Assembly (NCBI GenBank): GCA_021397845.1
Contig: CM038038.1
Coordinates: 67,130,748 to 67,194,747, forward strand
Length of the DNA: 64,000 nucleotides
Reading direction: 5' to 3'
Source: Areca catechu
Taxonomy: Eukaryota > Streptophyta > Magnoliopsida > Arecales > Arecaceae
Below, one piece after another: positions 11,743 to 23,597 of this stretch (within the stretch, counting starts at the first letter, position 1; each line of letters starts with the position of its first letter). The notes below the pieces were generated by a model that saw only the letters and a list, made by a program, of their open reading frames with translations, made no database searches and was not told the origin of the DNA. Both the position numbers and the translations under genes were made by a program.

Positions 11743-12917
11743 TAAGTAATGTACCTGGATTGGGATAAGCCTAGCATCCTTTTGGATCTATCTCTATAGA
11801 TCCTTATACCCAGTATATAGGATGCTTCTCCCAAATCCTTCATGAAAAATTTTGATGATAGTCAAGTTTTAACCGATTGTAACATTGGGATATCATTCTT
11901 AATGATCAGTATGTCATCCACATATAAAACCAAAAAAACAAGTGCACTCCCACTTGTCTTCTTGTACACACATGGTTCATCTATATTTTTGATAAAACCA
12001 AGTCCTTTGATTATTTCATCAAAATGGATGTTCCAACTCCTCGATGCTTGTCTAAGTCCATAAATGGACTTCTTTAATTTGCATACCTAGTTTGGTCTCC
12101 CACTTAAGACAAAACCTTCTGGATGTGACATGTAGACTTCTTCCTCAAGGTTTCCATTGAGGAAAGCAGTCTTTACATCCATTTTCCAGATCTCATAGTC
12201 ATGGTATGCTGCTATTGCAAGCAATATCCGAATGAACTTGAGCATGGTTGCTGGAGAAAAGATTTCATCATAGTCTATACCATGTTTTTGTCAAAAACCT
12301 TTTGCTACCAGTGTAACCTTGTAGGTCTCAACTTGACCATCTTCTCCAATCTTCTTCTTGAAGACCCATTGACACCCAATTGGATTAATTTCTTCAGGTG
12401 GATCTACCAGAGTCCAAACCTGATTGGAATACATGGAGTCCATTTTAGATTTCAAGGCATCAAGCCATTTGTCTGAGTCTTTACTCTTGACAGCTTCTAA
12501 ATAGGTCATAAGATCATCATCCTGTATGATACTGGCTTCATTATCATCCTTGATGACAAAGCCATATCTAAGAGGTGCTCCCCGCACCCTCTCTGACCTT
12601 CGGAGAGGAGGTGTGTGTTGTGGTTGTTCTTGATCTATAAGAACCTCTGGTTGAGGAACTTCACTTGAAGGCTCATTGGTTTGTTGGTTTTGTTCTTCAC
12701 ATAACTCAAGTGAAGAATCACTACATTCTTCTTGGATAAACTCTTGTTCCAGGAATGTAGCATGCTTATTGACAATTATCTTTTGTTCTGTAGCATTATA
12801 AAAGAGGTATCCCATACCTACTTTTGGATAACCAACAAATCTATACTTGTCAGCTCTAGCACTTAACTTATGTCCAAAGTTATTCTTGGCATAAGCATGA
12901 CTGCCCCAATTCTCCAA
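11743..12917 (-). pseudogene. copia reverse transcriptase, copy 2
   Basis: Catalytic YVDD is encoded at 11913-11924 (minus strand). Upstream, the 12291-12917 fragment holds the FVGYP block, an acidic linker and the first RT block with CQWVFKKK. Stops and frameshifts between about 11750 and 12290 break the middle. Copy 1 matches closely over 12256-12917, which shows where that copy was interrupted. Confidence 0.82.
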
Positions 12918-13811
12918 ATACTTAAGACTTGGTCATTTGCAATTCCATAACTCATATGGAGTACTACTTACTGACTTAGATGGAACCCTGTTTAATATAT
13001 GTGCTGCAGTCTCCAGGGCATGTCCCTAAAAGAAAATGGGAAGATCTGTGAAGCTCATCATGGACCTCACCATATCCAATAAGGCATGATTTCTACTTTC
13101 TGCCACACCATTTAACTGAGGTGTATAAGGAGGGGTCCATTCAGAAATAATGCCTGTCTTTTACATAGTTTATGCACTCACTAGATAAGTATTCTCCTCC
13201 TCAATTAGATCGAAGAGCTTTAATACTAAGTCCAGTTTATTTTTCAACCATACTCTGATATTCTTTAAACTTATCAAAGGCTTCAGACTTGGATTTTATA
13301 AGTACACATGACCGTACCTTGATAAATCATCAATAAAAGTGATGAAATAAGAATATCCTCCTCTGGCCTGAGTTGACATAGGTCCACATACATCAGTATA
13401 CACTAGACCTAACAATTTAGTTACCCTTTCTCCATGTCCAATGAATGGAGACTTGGTCATTTTTTCTTTGAGACAAGATTCACAAGTTCCTAATGATTGG
13501 AAATCATTAGAGTCAAAGTAATTATCTTTGACCGACTTGTTTATTCTTGACTCACTGATATAACCCAATCGGCAGTGCCAAAGAAATGTGACATTGTCAT
13601 TATCTCTTTTCCTCTTCTTAATATCAATAAGAAAAATATTATCATTGAGTTGTAAAGTTAGAAGACCATTTACAAAAAATCCATGTCCAAATATTTTATT
13701 ATTATGAAGAATAGAGCAACAACTGCTCTTTACTCTTATTTCATATCCTTGTTGTTATAACAACGGTATAGAAATAATGTTTCTAATAATTTCTGGTACA
13801 TAGAAACATTC
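12918..13811 (-). pseudogene. copia integrase, copy 2
   Basis: Degenerate integrase. The 13296-13568 fragment holds the CESC end of the zinc domain and the first catalytic Asp block (YTDVCGPMS). The rest, with the GGEY and ERRNR neighbourhoods, can be read only through frame breaks around 13000-13290. Similar to 2598-3700 in copy 1. Confidence 0.78.
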
Positions 13812-14294
13812 TTATAACTTTATTACATCATCCGAAGGTAATAAAAGAAGATAGGTACCCACAGATTCAGCATGTATGGCTTCACCACTTGCCCCATGCA
13901 GCTTAAAGTCACCCTTCTTCGATCTTCTAATTCTATGGAGTCCTTGCAACGAATTACATATATGAGATCCACATGCGGTATCTAATACCCATGAATTAGA
14001 AGTGAAAGCACTCAATGATAAATTTGTTTGTATCATGTACAAACCTTTAGATGATCCACTTGCATCTTGATTCACACTTGCAAGGTAAACCTTGCAGTTC
14101 TTCTTCCAATGCCCAGTCTTACCGCAATAGAAACAGGCTCCATCAGCCTTCTTAGCTTTCTTGTTCTTCTTCTGGATGCTTTTCCTAGGGTTGAATTTTC
14201 TTTTCATACCCTTTTTCATTGCATGCTTCTTTCTATCAGCAAGAAGCACGTGAGCCTTATCTCCTTTAGAGTGGCTCTCAGTTGTCTTAAGCAT
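13812..14294 (-). pseudogene. copia nucleocapsid and protease, copy 2
   Basis: 160-codon stretch. Basic nucleocapsid with one CCHC knuckle (CFYCGKTGHWKKNC, all four ligands present), followed by the protease with LDTACGSHIC around the catalytic Asp. It joins gag upstream through a frame break near 14295. The knuckle binds genomic RNA during packaging. Confidence 0.82.
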
Positions 14295-14339
14295 GTTAGC
14301 AGCTCTAGCAATGAAATGTTCAGTTTGTTCATATGGTAG

Positions 14340-14857
14340 TTGAGAACAAATTGAGAGAAGGAATCTGGGAGTGATTATAGGATCAAGTCCTGATTGAGTT
14401 CACCATCCATGACAAACCCTAATTTACCCAATCGAGTGATCAAGTAAATTATTATCAGCACATGGGTTTGCACAAGTGAACCCTCACTCATCCGAGCATG
14501 GAATAACTACTTCGATATCTCATATCGAGCAGCCCTACTTTGCTCTCCATATAGCTCCTTTAAATTGAGCAATATGGACTGAGATTCCATGCCTTCATGT
14601 TGCCTTTGGAGCTTGTTGCTCATTGAGACCAACATCATGCATCTGATAGTTGTACTATCATTTTGCCACATCCTGCATGTGGTAATATCCTCCTTTGATT
14701 CATCCTCTCCGATCAACACTAAATCCGGAGAATCAAGTATATATGAAAGCTTCTCCTGAGTTAATACAATTCTTAAGTTCCTCAACCAGTCCACATAATT
14801 TGGAGCGGTTAACTTGTTGGCATCCAAGATGCCCCTCAGTGATAAGTTTGAAGCCAT
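14340..14857 (-). pseudogene. copia gag, copy 2
   Basis: ATG at 14857, MASNLSLRGILDANKL start. About 116 codons are open to an in-frame TAG at 14507-14509, and gag similarity continues after it. The stop follows EISK, at the same place as in copies 1 and 3. Gag of this type (UBN2 family) builds the particle. Confidence 0.8.
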
Positions 14858-16148
14858 TATTTAAATGTCCTACATTTAATTAAAGAACAATATTAGCAGA
14901 CCACTCAATTATGACATTCATAATTAGATAAGACTTTATATCTAATTATGTCTCCCACTATTTTCTTCAAATACCATAACCCTCAACTATGGTAAGCAAG
15001 AAACCTTCCTGGTTTCCTTAGTGGGGTTAAGATCCTTATTCCTCAAGAGTGCCTTGTGTGTACACAACAAACACACATGAGTTCAAAGGTAAGACAACCT
15101 TTCCAATTGCAACCCATGCAATTCTCAATAATTTTCTTTGCCTCTAGGACACTTATGGCCTTGTGTGTACACAACAAACCATAATGTCTTAGTTTAGTCG
15201 GACCCTTCATTTCCATATAGTCATGATTAAATAATGTTGCCCTTATGTGTATACAACAAAGCAACATATCCAAACATGCTATAAAGCACTAAGTGCACCA
15301 AGACAAATCATATATCAATTTCTAGAGTAGGCCTTGTATGTACACAACAAACCTACTATAGTTTTGACATAAATTTGGCTTAGCATGAAGGAAAGCAAAT
15401 TATAGTATACTTAACCAATTAGCATTACCAAATTAAGATTTAGATATGACCAAATTGGCCAGGTAAGTAGGAGGGGTAAGGGGGTCCCCCCGTTGCTTTC
15501 CTTAGACACCAATTAGATTGGCCAGGTCAGACAACGGAACCAATTATAAACCTCATTCCCTTTACCTTTTTAGAATAACTTGCCTAGACACCAATTGGCT
15601 GATCAATCCTTAACCGATTTTGCATCTTGACTAAGTTTTATACTATGACTAAATATGCTTTTTGATGTGAACTTTGATGGTCTCAAAACACATTCTAAAA
15701 CTGTCATGATAATAGTGTTTATTACTACAAGTATAAACATAAATATGATAACCAAGTTTATAACAAATATAAATACACTGCATATCATTATGCATTAAAT
15801 TTCATGTCATCAAGAATATTATCCTAATATTCAAATCAAGGCATGATAGATAAAAAAATACTTTTCGCCTTACTTATTCATGGGATATGGCCACAGCAGC
15901 ACCCCTACACACCATAGGAGATCCATTGAATGGGAAGAGAGGGCCTTTAAACCCTACATGGCTCCTATGACAGGAGAGCCATGGTGACTAACCTGATCCA
16001 AAGTAGTTACTTGGTTTATACATAATTATATATTGACATAATATCATACATATGATCAAGGTCGAGTCGACTTGATAAGGTTCCGGTCGGATCGGTAGTG
16101 GAATTTAATCAAACTCCAAAATGATTCATAATTAGAATGCCACAAGGA
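14858..16148 (-). other. copia copy 2 leader with stem-loop array
   Basis: Same layout as copy 1. Stem-loops at 15041-15080, 15144-15192, 15234-15267 and 15326-15357. GGCCAGGT module at about 15455-15605. Branched stem-loop at about 15893-15985, with outer arms 15913-15920 and 15962-15969. No coding capacity recognised. Confidence 0.7.
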
Positions 16149-16166
16149 TGGCTCTAATACCACTGA

Positions 16167-18531
16167 TGGGAATTCTCCCAGGGTGCCGGGGATCATGCAA
16201 CATGTAGAATTGACTTTCAAAATAAAATTTCATAGCATGATACCCTAACATGTATAACATGTATAGAAAACCCTAATTCCTAGGAACCCCTTAGAAAATT
16301 ACAACTAATGAATCTTCCAATAAAGTCAAGAAAAATACCTAGATCGCTGAAATCCAACTTTTTCCACAAGGCTCAAAAGCGCAAGCCCTCCAACGATGAT
16401 CTACATGAAACTCGAACCAAGGAAGAACTCCTTCTTCAAGTTGCTTGGAGAAGTGGAACTCTTTCGGCAGCCTTTGGTCTATTGACCACTGTAGGACACC
16501 CTGTCCTACTGAAGGGCACTCAAGACACTGTCCTAAACCACTATAGAATCTAGGATTACTTTCCTCTAAGACCCTACAGGCTTATATCCTAAAATCAAGT
16601 CTTGTCCTAGTGTAGAAGAACTTGTCTTAACAAGACAAGTTCTTGTCCTAAAATAAGATGGAGGGAGGGAGAAAGTGGAAGAACACTCTGACTCTCAAAA
16701 AAATAAAACACTCAGACTTTCAGAAGACTGAAGTCCATATTTCTCATTTCACCATACCCCTATTTATAATCTTAGATGGGATGTGAAATGCATCCCGACA
16801 ATACTTATCAGATATGAAACATCATATCTGATAAGACTCTTCAGGAATGGAGAGTCATATCTATGTTCTTCCACTTACTAGATCAATCCCCATCATGCCA
16901 TGTGTCAAATACCGATTTCTGAGATAGGGAAATGCCTCTTTTAATCCGAAGCAATGCGAGGCTTGAAGAGTTTCAGAGGCAGAAGGACTATGCCCTCTGT
17001 TGTTTTCGCACATATGAAAAGGTGCGACTCTTCATGTGTGCGCTACCTTTCACACCTCTTCAAGCCATCCCTTTAAACTTTAAACTAGCTATTAGACTTC
17101 TTAAGACCGTGGGGATAAAATGTGGAGGCACCTTCCTAATGAAACTCTTAGAGTCTCATCTGTAGAAGGACTCTTCATATATGGCACCTAAAATGCCCTT
17201 AAATCTAAATTAAAATCATATTAAGCACTAATTTGGCTAGCCCAACTTTGGACTCAACCTAATTTAGGTTTTCCATAATTAGGTTAGCCCAATTAGCAAG
17301 CAACCGAACCCAATCCAATTGGGTTAGGAATTAGGTTAGCCTACATATGCTAGTATGTAATCCGGCTAACCAATTAGGATCCTATGATCCTAATTAAATC
17401 ATGAATGACTTCCTTGGCCAAGTCTCTATAGTGTGTGATCCATTGGATTTCACATCTAGCCAGTAGTAGGTTTAGGTTTGAGCCGATTCGATCCGATCGA
17501 ACTTTGTTTACCTAATTTGGTCAAATTGGCTCGCCTAATGGTCCAATTCGAATCACACATCTAATTGTCTCATGAAACCAAACCAATTGGTTCATGAAAA
17601 CCTACAAGACAAGATTGACATCTAGCAACATGTCATGCCTACCCGGAAGATGAAAAATTTAGTGAAAAATACCAAAATATCCTTCAGTAGTAAGTTATCG
17701 TGCAATTCAATCTTTCGATCTCCCATTATCCCAATTAAGTGATAGGTATGGATAGATGTCAAACCCTAGCACTTCATCATATCGAATCTTAGCTCGATCA
17801 TGAGAACTTAGCTGATGACTGATTAGATTCCACTAATCTCATCCTGCTTTGATCAAAGGCTCCATGAGTCACTCATCAAAGAGATTGTATGGGATAACAA
17901 TTTCTCTTACTAGGAATGATCGATTCCTTGTTGGTCCACTCACATCCTTCGTACACCTTCCACCATATCCAGAACACCCCGTACATTTTGCAATGGCATG
18001 AATGAGTATGAACCAAAGTATAGCTTAGTGTGCACAAGGAACCATGGTGACCTCAGGTCTAAAGATCACATGCATAACTTCTACTCTAGGATCTATCTTT
18101 TGACAAGTAGTAAGACTTCCATAAGATAATCCCGGTATGGATTAGTCCAATATACTCATACCCTGATGAACACCCTTATCCTAGTATTAGTGTCTCTGCA
18201 CAAGTGGTTGTGAGATCAACCACCCTCATCAACTGAGCATACATAGGATAAGCTAGTCTTTCCGGATTCATCGATCCCCGAATCAATGGTCCAACGACTA
18301 GGAACATTCTAGATTAAGATTTATAGAAAATTAGGTCTCACTATTATGAACTCCATCATAACCCTAATTTCATTGTCCTACTCTATGGTGTTCATCATAA
18401 TCAATAAAAACATGACACAGCGGTATATGATAAATTAAATGCATTTATTAATATGAAAGTATGTCATACATGAGTTGGAAGTTTACGAAAAGGCCCTCAT
18501 AATGATTGGCTCTTAGGGCACTTTTCTATCA
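16167..18531 (-). repeat. 5' LTR (family A) of copia copy 2
   Basis: 2365 bp, + strand start TGGGAATTCTCC and end TTTTCTATCA, next to the PBS of copy 2. It matches the shared LTR over its length and shows the uninterrupted site (about 17378-17390) where the solo LTR inserted in the other copy. TATA (tatttata on +) at 16761-16768. It abuts a truncated Athila/Tat-like LTR, so copy 2 probably inserted into that LTR. Confidence 0.85.
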
Positions 18532-19981
18532 TGGAGAAGCCTCCAATGGCTACAAAGACAACTAGAAAATTACCATGCTTCTCATTCTTTGCTGCAACTC
18601 CATAGTTCTCAATCAACAAATTTTCAAAGGCCGTCGGACCTCCTGCCCAGTCCACCATCATCTGGTGAAGCCACCAGCAGCCTTTCCTTCATCATTGAGA
18701 GGTTCCCATGGCTGGAATCCATGGTTTCCAAGCCATCAGTCACCTGCAACCGGTCTCTCCTCGCTATCCCTTTTCGACCTCCCGATTGATCGCTAGCCAT
18801 CCTTCTCCCTCCAGAGATCACCATCACTAGCCTTCTGCTCGTTGGCCATTGGAGGCACAGAGTTCATCTGAGTCATAGGGATCATCGAGCATCACTGGGT
18901 TCATTCGAGCCACAAAGAGCAGTTCGGAGGTTGTCTAAATTTGTTGGATGTTGTTAGGAGTTTGTTGGAGCTTTGCTAGGTTCGTTTGATCATTGGAGTT
19001 CCGTTGAAGTTCAGCTGGAGCTCAGTTGAAATGGATACAGTTGAAGAAGTTGGAGCTCAGTTGGGTTGTTGGAACAGTGGAACTAAATTCAAGTAAATTG
19101 GTTGGGTTGATGCCTATAAAAATGAGTCTAGTCTAGAGAGATCAGTCCTCTTCCATCAAATCCATTCTCCACTCCTCTTAATTCCTTTTCTATTCTAAGT
19201 CCTCTTTCCTGCTTCCACCGTCTATCATCTTTCTGACCCCTGACTAGTTTCCACTCCTACTTCACTCGCACTAGTTTCCACTCTCCACTCTCCATCGCAT
19301 CACCAGACTGCTCCATCTTCGGATATGCTGCAACTTCACTCTAGAAGCCTATTTGGGAAAGGGAGTTTATGTTTTAGTTTTCATTTAATGTACTTCTTAT
19401 TTTATAAAATGAAAAGAGCCTCCAATTAATTCATGTTTTTCTTTATCTTGTTTGAAGCAGGTTCATAAGCAATAAAAGCTTTAGAGGTAAGTTACTCTAT
19501 ATGAATAAAATTTTGATTGACCTATTCTTAAAAGGGATGGGCCATGATCTACGGGTACAAGCCATGCTCTCGCTAAGATAGATCATATCTTGATTATTTT
19601 CGCTGCTAACTTTCTCTACGTGAATATATAATTTTGATTTATCTATTCCCAAAAGGGATGGACCGTGATCTATGGGTACGGGTCATGCTCTTGCTAAGAA
19701 AGATCATATCTGGATTATTTTCACTATTATTTTGACTGATCTATTTCCAAAAGGGACGGGCCATGATCTACGGGTACGGAACATTTTCTCGTTAAGATAG
19801 ATCATTTCTAGACTAATTTCACTACTAATTTCTTGATAATTCCCTTTTCTATTATGCATATATAGATTATTTTACTTTTGAAATAACTCAAAGGTCCTTG
19901 TGGATTCGATCCTTACTCTCACTATGCTTTATAACAATAGTGAAATTAAGGTATTAAATTGATGCATTATGATGTGCATCA
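18532..19981 (+). repeat. 5'-truncated Athila/Tat-like LTR
   Basis: No start is visible; it begins at the copia LTR edge. TATA (TATAAAAA) at 19115-19122, CT-rich leader at about 19140-19320, and end ...GTGCATCA. Its 3' part holds three hairpin repeats of about 110 bp, against two in the related LTR at 147-1960. Small ORFs near 18575-18827 are not convincing genes. Confidence 0.68.
19500..19825 (+). repeat. three hairpin-forming tandem repeats near the LTR 3' end
   Basis: Three units of about 110 bp. Each opens with a TGATCTATT-like arm and closes with ATAGATCA; the third unit pairs perfectly over 8 bp (19737-19744 with 19797-19804). The enclosed sequence (ccatgatctacgggtacgg type) is conserved between units. 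Confidence 0.75.
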
Positions 19982-21057
19982 CAAAGCAAAAGAAGAAGGG
20001 CATAAAAAAAGAAAAGAGAGAAAGAGCTCAGAATTGGAAAGGTAATGTATTTCATTTCGTATGGGAACCAAGTTCACTAATAAAAGAACCTCCCAATAGG
20101 CCAAGGGTTCAACAAAATTTCCCCATACAAAAAGGAAGAAAGAAAACAAAAAGAAATGGTGAGAGGGACCCTAAGGCTCCTGCGAAGGTGGTGCACTGCC
20201 CGATCCCATGGCCTTCATGATAGCCTCTATCAGTGCCCCGATCTCCACCATGGTCTGCTCCACGGCCTCCCTCATAGAGCTTCACTAGACTGGCTTCGAG
20301 TCAGGTGTGGCTAGCTGGGATGCTGGAGACAAAGCAAGCAAGGTGGTGATAGTGGCTCTCACCTACTCTAGACCTAGGAGCTCGGTCAGGGTGGCTCCAG
20401 TTAGTAGCTCTGCATCACTTGAATCCTCCTCGGGCTCAATAAGGACAATGCTTTGGAGGATGGGGAGGTGGAAGAGCTATGCCATCTTCCTTTTACATTC
20501 CTCGAAGCCCTTGATGAATGCATCATAGACTACCTCTCGAACTTCATCCTCAAACTCCATCGAAGCCTTGTACCACTAGACAAAGTTGGTTGCCTCCTTT
20601 TTTGTAGCCTCCATCACCATGATGATAGTGGCAGCTTTCTCTTCTACCACCATGGCTCGCTCCTCCGCTATCCTTTGTCGCATCTGCAAGCTCTGCAGTA
20701 GCCCGTCCAAGCAGAGAGCATTGGTGGTGGCCCTGGCAAGTTGCTCTTCTAGGCTAGCCATGTACTCTGCTCTCTCGACTAGCATAGCTTCGTGGCCCTC
20801 AATACACATCTCCAGGTCCCCCATAATATCTCGGGCCTCCCGTAGTTTAGCCTCCAAGCTCCTAATTTGTGCCTACATGTCCAGCAGCTACCCTGCAATG
20901 ACTCAGGCCTGAGCCTCTCCAGTGTCCTCTCTATTGAGGGACTCAGTATCTTGCTAGAGCAGTGCTCGACACATGTCCTTGATCAGGAATGCATCATAGA
21001 TAACTTGCAGTGCAAAGGAAGATTGTAAAAAAAAAGGAAGAAAGAAAAAAAAGAGAG
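19982..21057 (-). pseudogene. Transposase_28-like antisense ORF, C-terminal coiled-coil exon and 3' flank
   Basis: Minus-strand remnant. The 20576-20857 fragment is a charged, heptad-rich coiled coil (Glu/Arg/Ala/Leu). Below it an acidic region resembles the C-terminal tail of plant 'putative gypsy type transposon' proteins, ending near 20285. A purine-rich flank without frame (19982-20220) follows. It is the distal part of the gene whose N-terminal half lies at 32733-33871; the two are separated by two insertions. A splice acceptor-like site (pyrimidine tract, then GCAAG) lies at about 21004-21040. The family assignment is from recalled family patterns. Confidence 0.55.
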
Positions 21058-21062
21058 AGGAA

Positions 21063-23242
21063 TGATGCGGGATGAGTGGGTTAAGGATATGCATAAAGAA
21101 AATCAGATTAATGTGAGCAATGTTTTTATAAAAACATGGTTAATTCCAGAAAAAGTCCACGAGTTTGCTAGGGAGATTATGTAATGCTTAGGTTACATAC
21201 CCGTAAATCTAGACCCTTCAAATGATAAAAAAAGTTGGACCTAATGCCTAAGTTACAATCCAAATTAGGCATTAAGCTCAACTTTCAATATCTCAGACTT
21301 AGTTGAGTATAGGAAGCCAGCAATGATACCCGGTAAGCCTTTGGACCTAACCCTTTCTTTGAGAGTGAACCCATCCCTGAGTGTCCACCAACAAATTAGC
21401 TTGTGAGAGGAAAAAGATTGAGCATATCCTAGATGACCAAGCCATTAGTACCTGGATCAAAGGCTACCAATCTATTTAGTTCATTGGCAAGGTCGATCAA
21501 AATCTGAGGATCCACATGCCTCCACCTAGACCTGTTGAGAAATATCCAGAGCCATATCTACCTTTACTCTACAGGGTCGAGTTTCCTCTCACCCTGGGAG
21601 AATTGATGAGGACATCAGGATCAGACAAGGATCAAGGTTTCATTTAGATCTCTGAGTCATGTGTTGGAAAGTCTGTCAACTTGTTTTGAGTCCATTAGGG
21701 TTTTGAGTCTTATAAAGTCCATTAGTCCTGAGGCACTTGAGTCCTATAATAAAGTGAGACAAGAGAGTCCAGTTGAGTCCACTTAGTCAAGTGAGTCCCT
21801 TGTCTCAACCCATGAGTCCTGTAATTTTTATTCAAGTCAAGATACAAGAGGAGAGTCACCAGACCGGAGATTCACCAAGCCCCTCCTAACCAGAGCTGGA
21901 TTTCATGCACCTGGGCCCTTACTCTAGCCACCCCAGCCCATGTGCCAAGGCCCCTTTCATGCCGCCCCAGACCACAATGTAGGGCACCTCCCAAGCCCCA
22001 TGAAGTTGGCACCCTAGGCCAATCTAAGCCTCATGAAGTTGGTGCTCCAGCCCATGAAGAAGTGGCACCCCTTCTAGGCCAAGCCCTTGGCACCCCAGTC
22101 CAGGCCCACAATAGACGGTGCCCCTCCCAGCCCAACCATCCTTGGTGCCCCTCCCAGCCCAGCTTGGAGTCAAGCAATCCAAGCCCAAGAGAGTTTTCTT
22201 GACACTCAAGTTTTGTTTTCTTGGCCATCAAGTTTTGTAGTCCCAGTTTGTCAGGGAGTTCAGGGACCTGGGTAAATCTATAAATACCCACCCCCTCCCC
22301 CTTGTAAAGAACAACTTTTGATGAATGAAATTTTGAGTTTTTCTAATTGCCTTTGTTCTTTGAGAACATCGACCTCCATGAGAGAGCGGGTTTGAGGCCC
22401 AAAGTTATCTAACAAACCCTAACTTTCCTTAAACCCAAGCCATCCCTCTTCCCACCTCCTATAAACCCTAAGACAACCATCGCCATCATCCTACAAGGCC
22501 GCCCCCATCTTTCTTCATCTTAGGACACCCCCACCATCTTCCTTGGGTGCCCCATCCATACTCCTTCTAGGCCACCCCTCCATCATCAAAACCTAGCCGC
22601 CAAGTCTTCTCTCTCCACTCCAGGCCACCCCTCTCCAAGCCCCAATGCCCCATATATTTAGGCAGCCCCTCCAAGTCAGGCATCCAACATCAATTTAGGC
22701 CACCAATCAGCCCCGATGCACCTCTCACTTTCTATTCTCTTCCAACCATCTGTTTCATATTTTTCCTATCATCTATTGCCCTAACCAATGATGTTTGCTA
22801 GATCCCTTAAGTGACCCTTGGATGAGGCCTTCCTTGCCCCTAAAATCAACTGATAAAAAGTCGACAGATCCATGGGAACAATGCTTCATCATCTAGGCAC
22901 CGATCCGAGTGGTGTGATCGCTTCTATGGCTTTATGTAAATCATTGCTAGGTAAATTAACCTAACCTTTCTCACTTTTTCTAAGTTTTTGAAGATGAGCA
23001 TGTTCCTAATAAGTGTTTCTTAACCCTAGGATCCTTTATTTTCTTTCTCTTTGATAGTTTTTAGCTTGTGGGTAGAAATCTAGCTATTACATGAAATCCC
23101 TAACCTAGTCTTGACAATTTTCGGGAACTAAACCAAACAAAAATCTAAAAATAATTGCTTTCCTTAATCTAATTTTTTCTTTATGTTCATCCCTTTCATG
23201 TCATCTCCTTGCATGCATCAGTTTAGAGTTTTTCCCTCATCA
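21063..23242 (+). mobile_element. chromovirus relic: pol C-terminus plus LTR, flanked by target duplication
   Basis: Flanked by aggaa on both sides (21058-21062 and 23243-23247). From about 21150 the + strand encodes, with frame breaks, the end of a Ty3 integrase (GDYVMLRL-like block, then VEYRKPAMIP) and a chromodomain start (ILDDQAIST). These match the same parts of the chromovirus at 25494-26912. A polypurine-like stretch (ccctgggagaat) then leads into an LTR. The first 90 bp resemble the LTR's own 3' end inverted. The element lies in a putative intron of the antisense gene. Confidence 0.65.
21613..23242 (+). repeat. chromovirus LTR (family E)
   Basis: Starts TGATGAGGACATC after ccctgggagaat, the same pre-LTR sequence as at 25357-25370 and 48079-48095 in complement. 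TATAAATA at 22279-22286; aatgaaa downstream. Related LTRs: 38253-39816 (solo) and 46513-48078. The end is set at 23242 by the target duplication; GCATCA at 23220 is an alternative end. Confidence 0.68.
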
Positions 23243-23247
23243 AGGAA

Positions 23248-23597
23248 TGAGAAGTACCTACCATGAGTAGTTGGGAGAAGATCCCATCGATGGTGTCCCC
23301 CGGTGTGTGGCCGGCCTTCTCTCACCAGTCCCAAGGCTACAAGATGAATCCTAGCAGCCACTCTGCCAGCCTTGTATCATGGGTCACCGACCCATCGGGT
23401 GGTAGCATTGCGAGTCCCCTAGCCATCTCTGAGGGTTGAGCTACCATACATGATGACAGTTCCATCACATCTAGACCCATGGGACGAGGCTCCGGTGCTG
23501 TGGCAGGCATGGGCAGTGTCGAGCCCTCTCCCTGGTCGGGCATGGTAACAGCCTTGGGAGATGGTGAGATCACAATCTCGGGGGCCTCTAGAGGAGG
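23248..23597 (-). pseudogene. Transposase_28-like antisense ORF, middle part
   Basis: Minus-strand frame (about 23337-23573) rich in Pro, Ser, Thr and Met, the low-complexity linker expected between the N-terminal domain and the coiled coil. It ends exactly where the chromovirus target duplication ggagg begins (23593-23597), and its counterpart resumes at 32728. No motif identifies it alone; the assignment rests on position and strand. Confidence 0.45.

Larger units (their letters stand above)
10924..16166 (-). mobile_element. Ty1/copia copy 2, complete-length internal region, degenerate
   Basis: Contains every expected part in order on the minus strand: PBS near 16150-16162 (one change from copy 1), leader, gag, nucleocapsid, protease, integrase, RT and RNase H, then a polypurine-like end (complement of 10924-10940) next to the LTR. 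The reading frame is broken many times, so the copy cannot be autonomous. It is flanked by two LTR A copies (5880-10923 and 16167-18531). Confidence 0.85.
21004..23261 (-). other. putative intron of the antisense gene, enlarged by a retroelement
   Basis: On the minus strand a donor-like GTAGGT starts at 23261, after CTACTCATG. A long pyrimidine tract ends in GCAAG at about 21004, just before coding-like sequence resumes. The chromovirus relic lies between them. Without it the intron would be about 80 bp. This is inferred from splice-site likeness only. Confidence 0.4.

Noticed and set aside
21942..22291. Pro-rich ORFs at 21942-22291
   Set aside because: Overlapping frames on both strands of a GC-rich LTR U3; low complexity.
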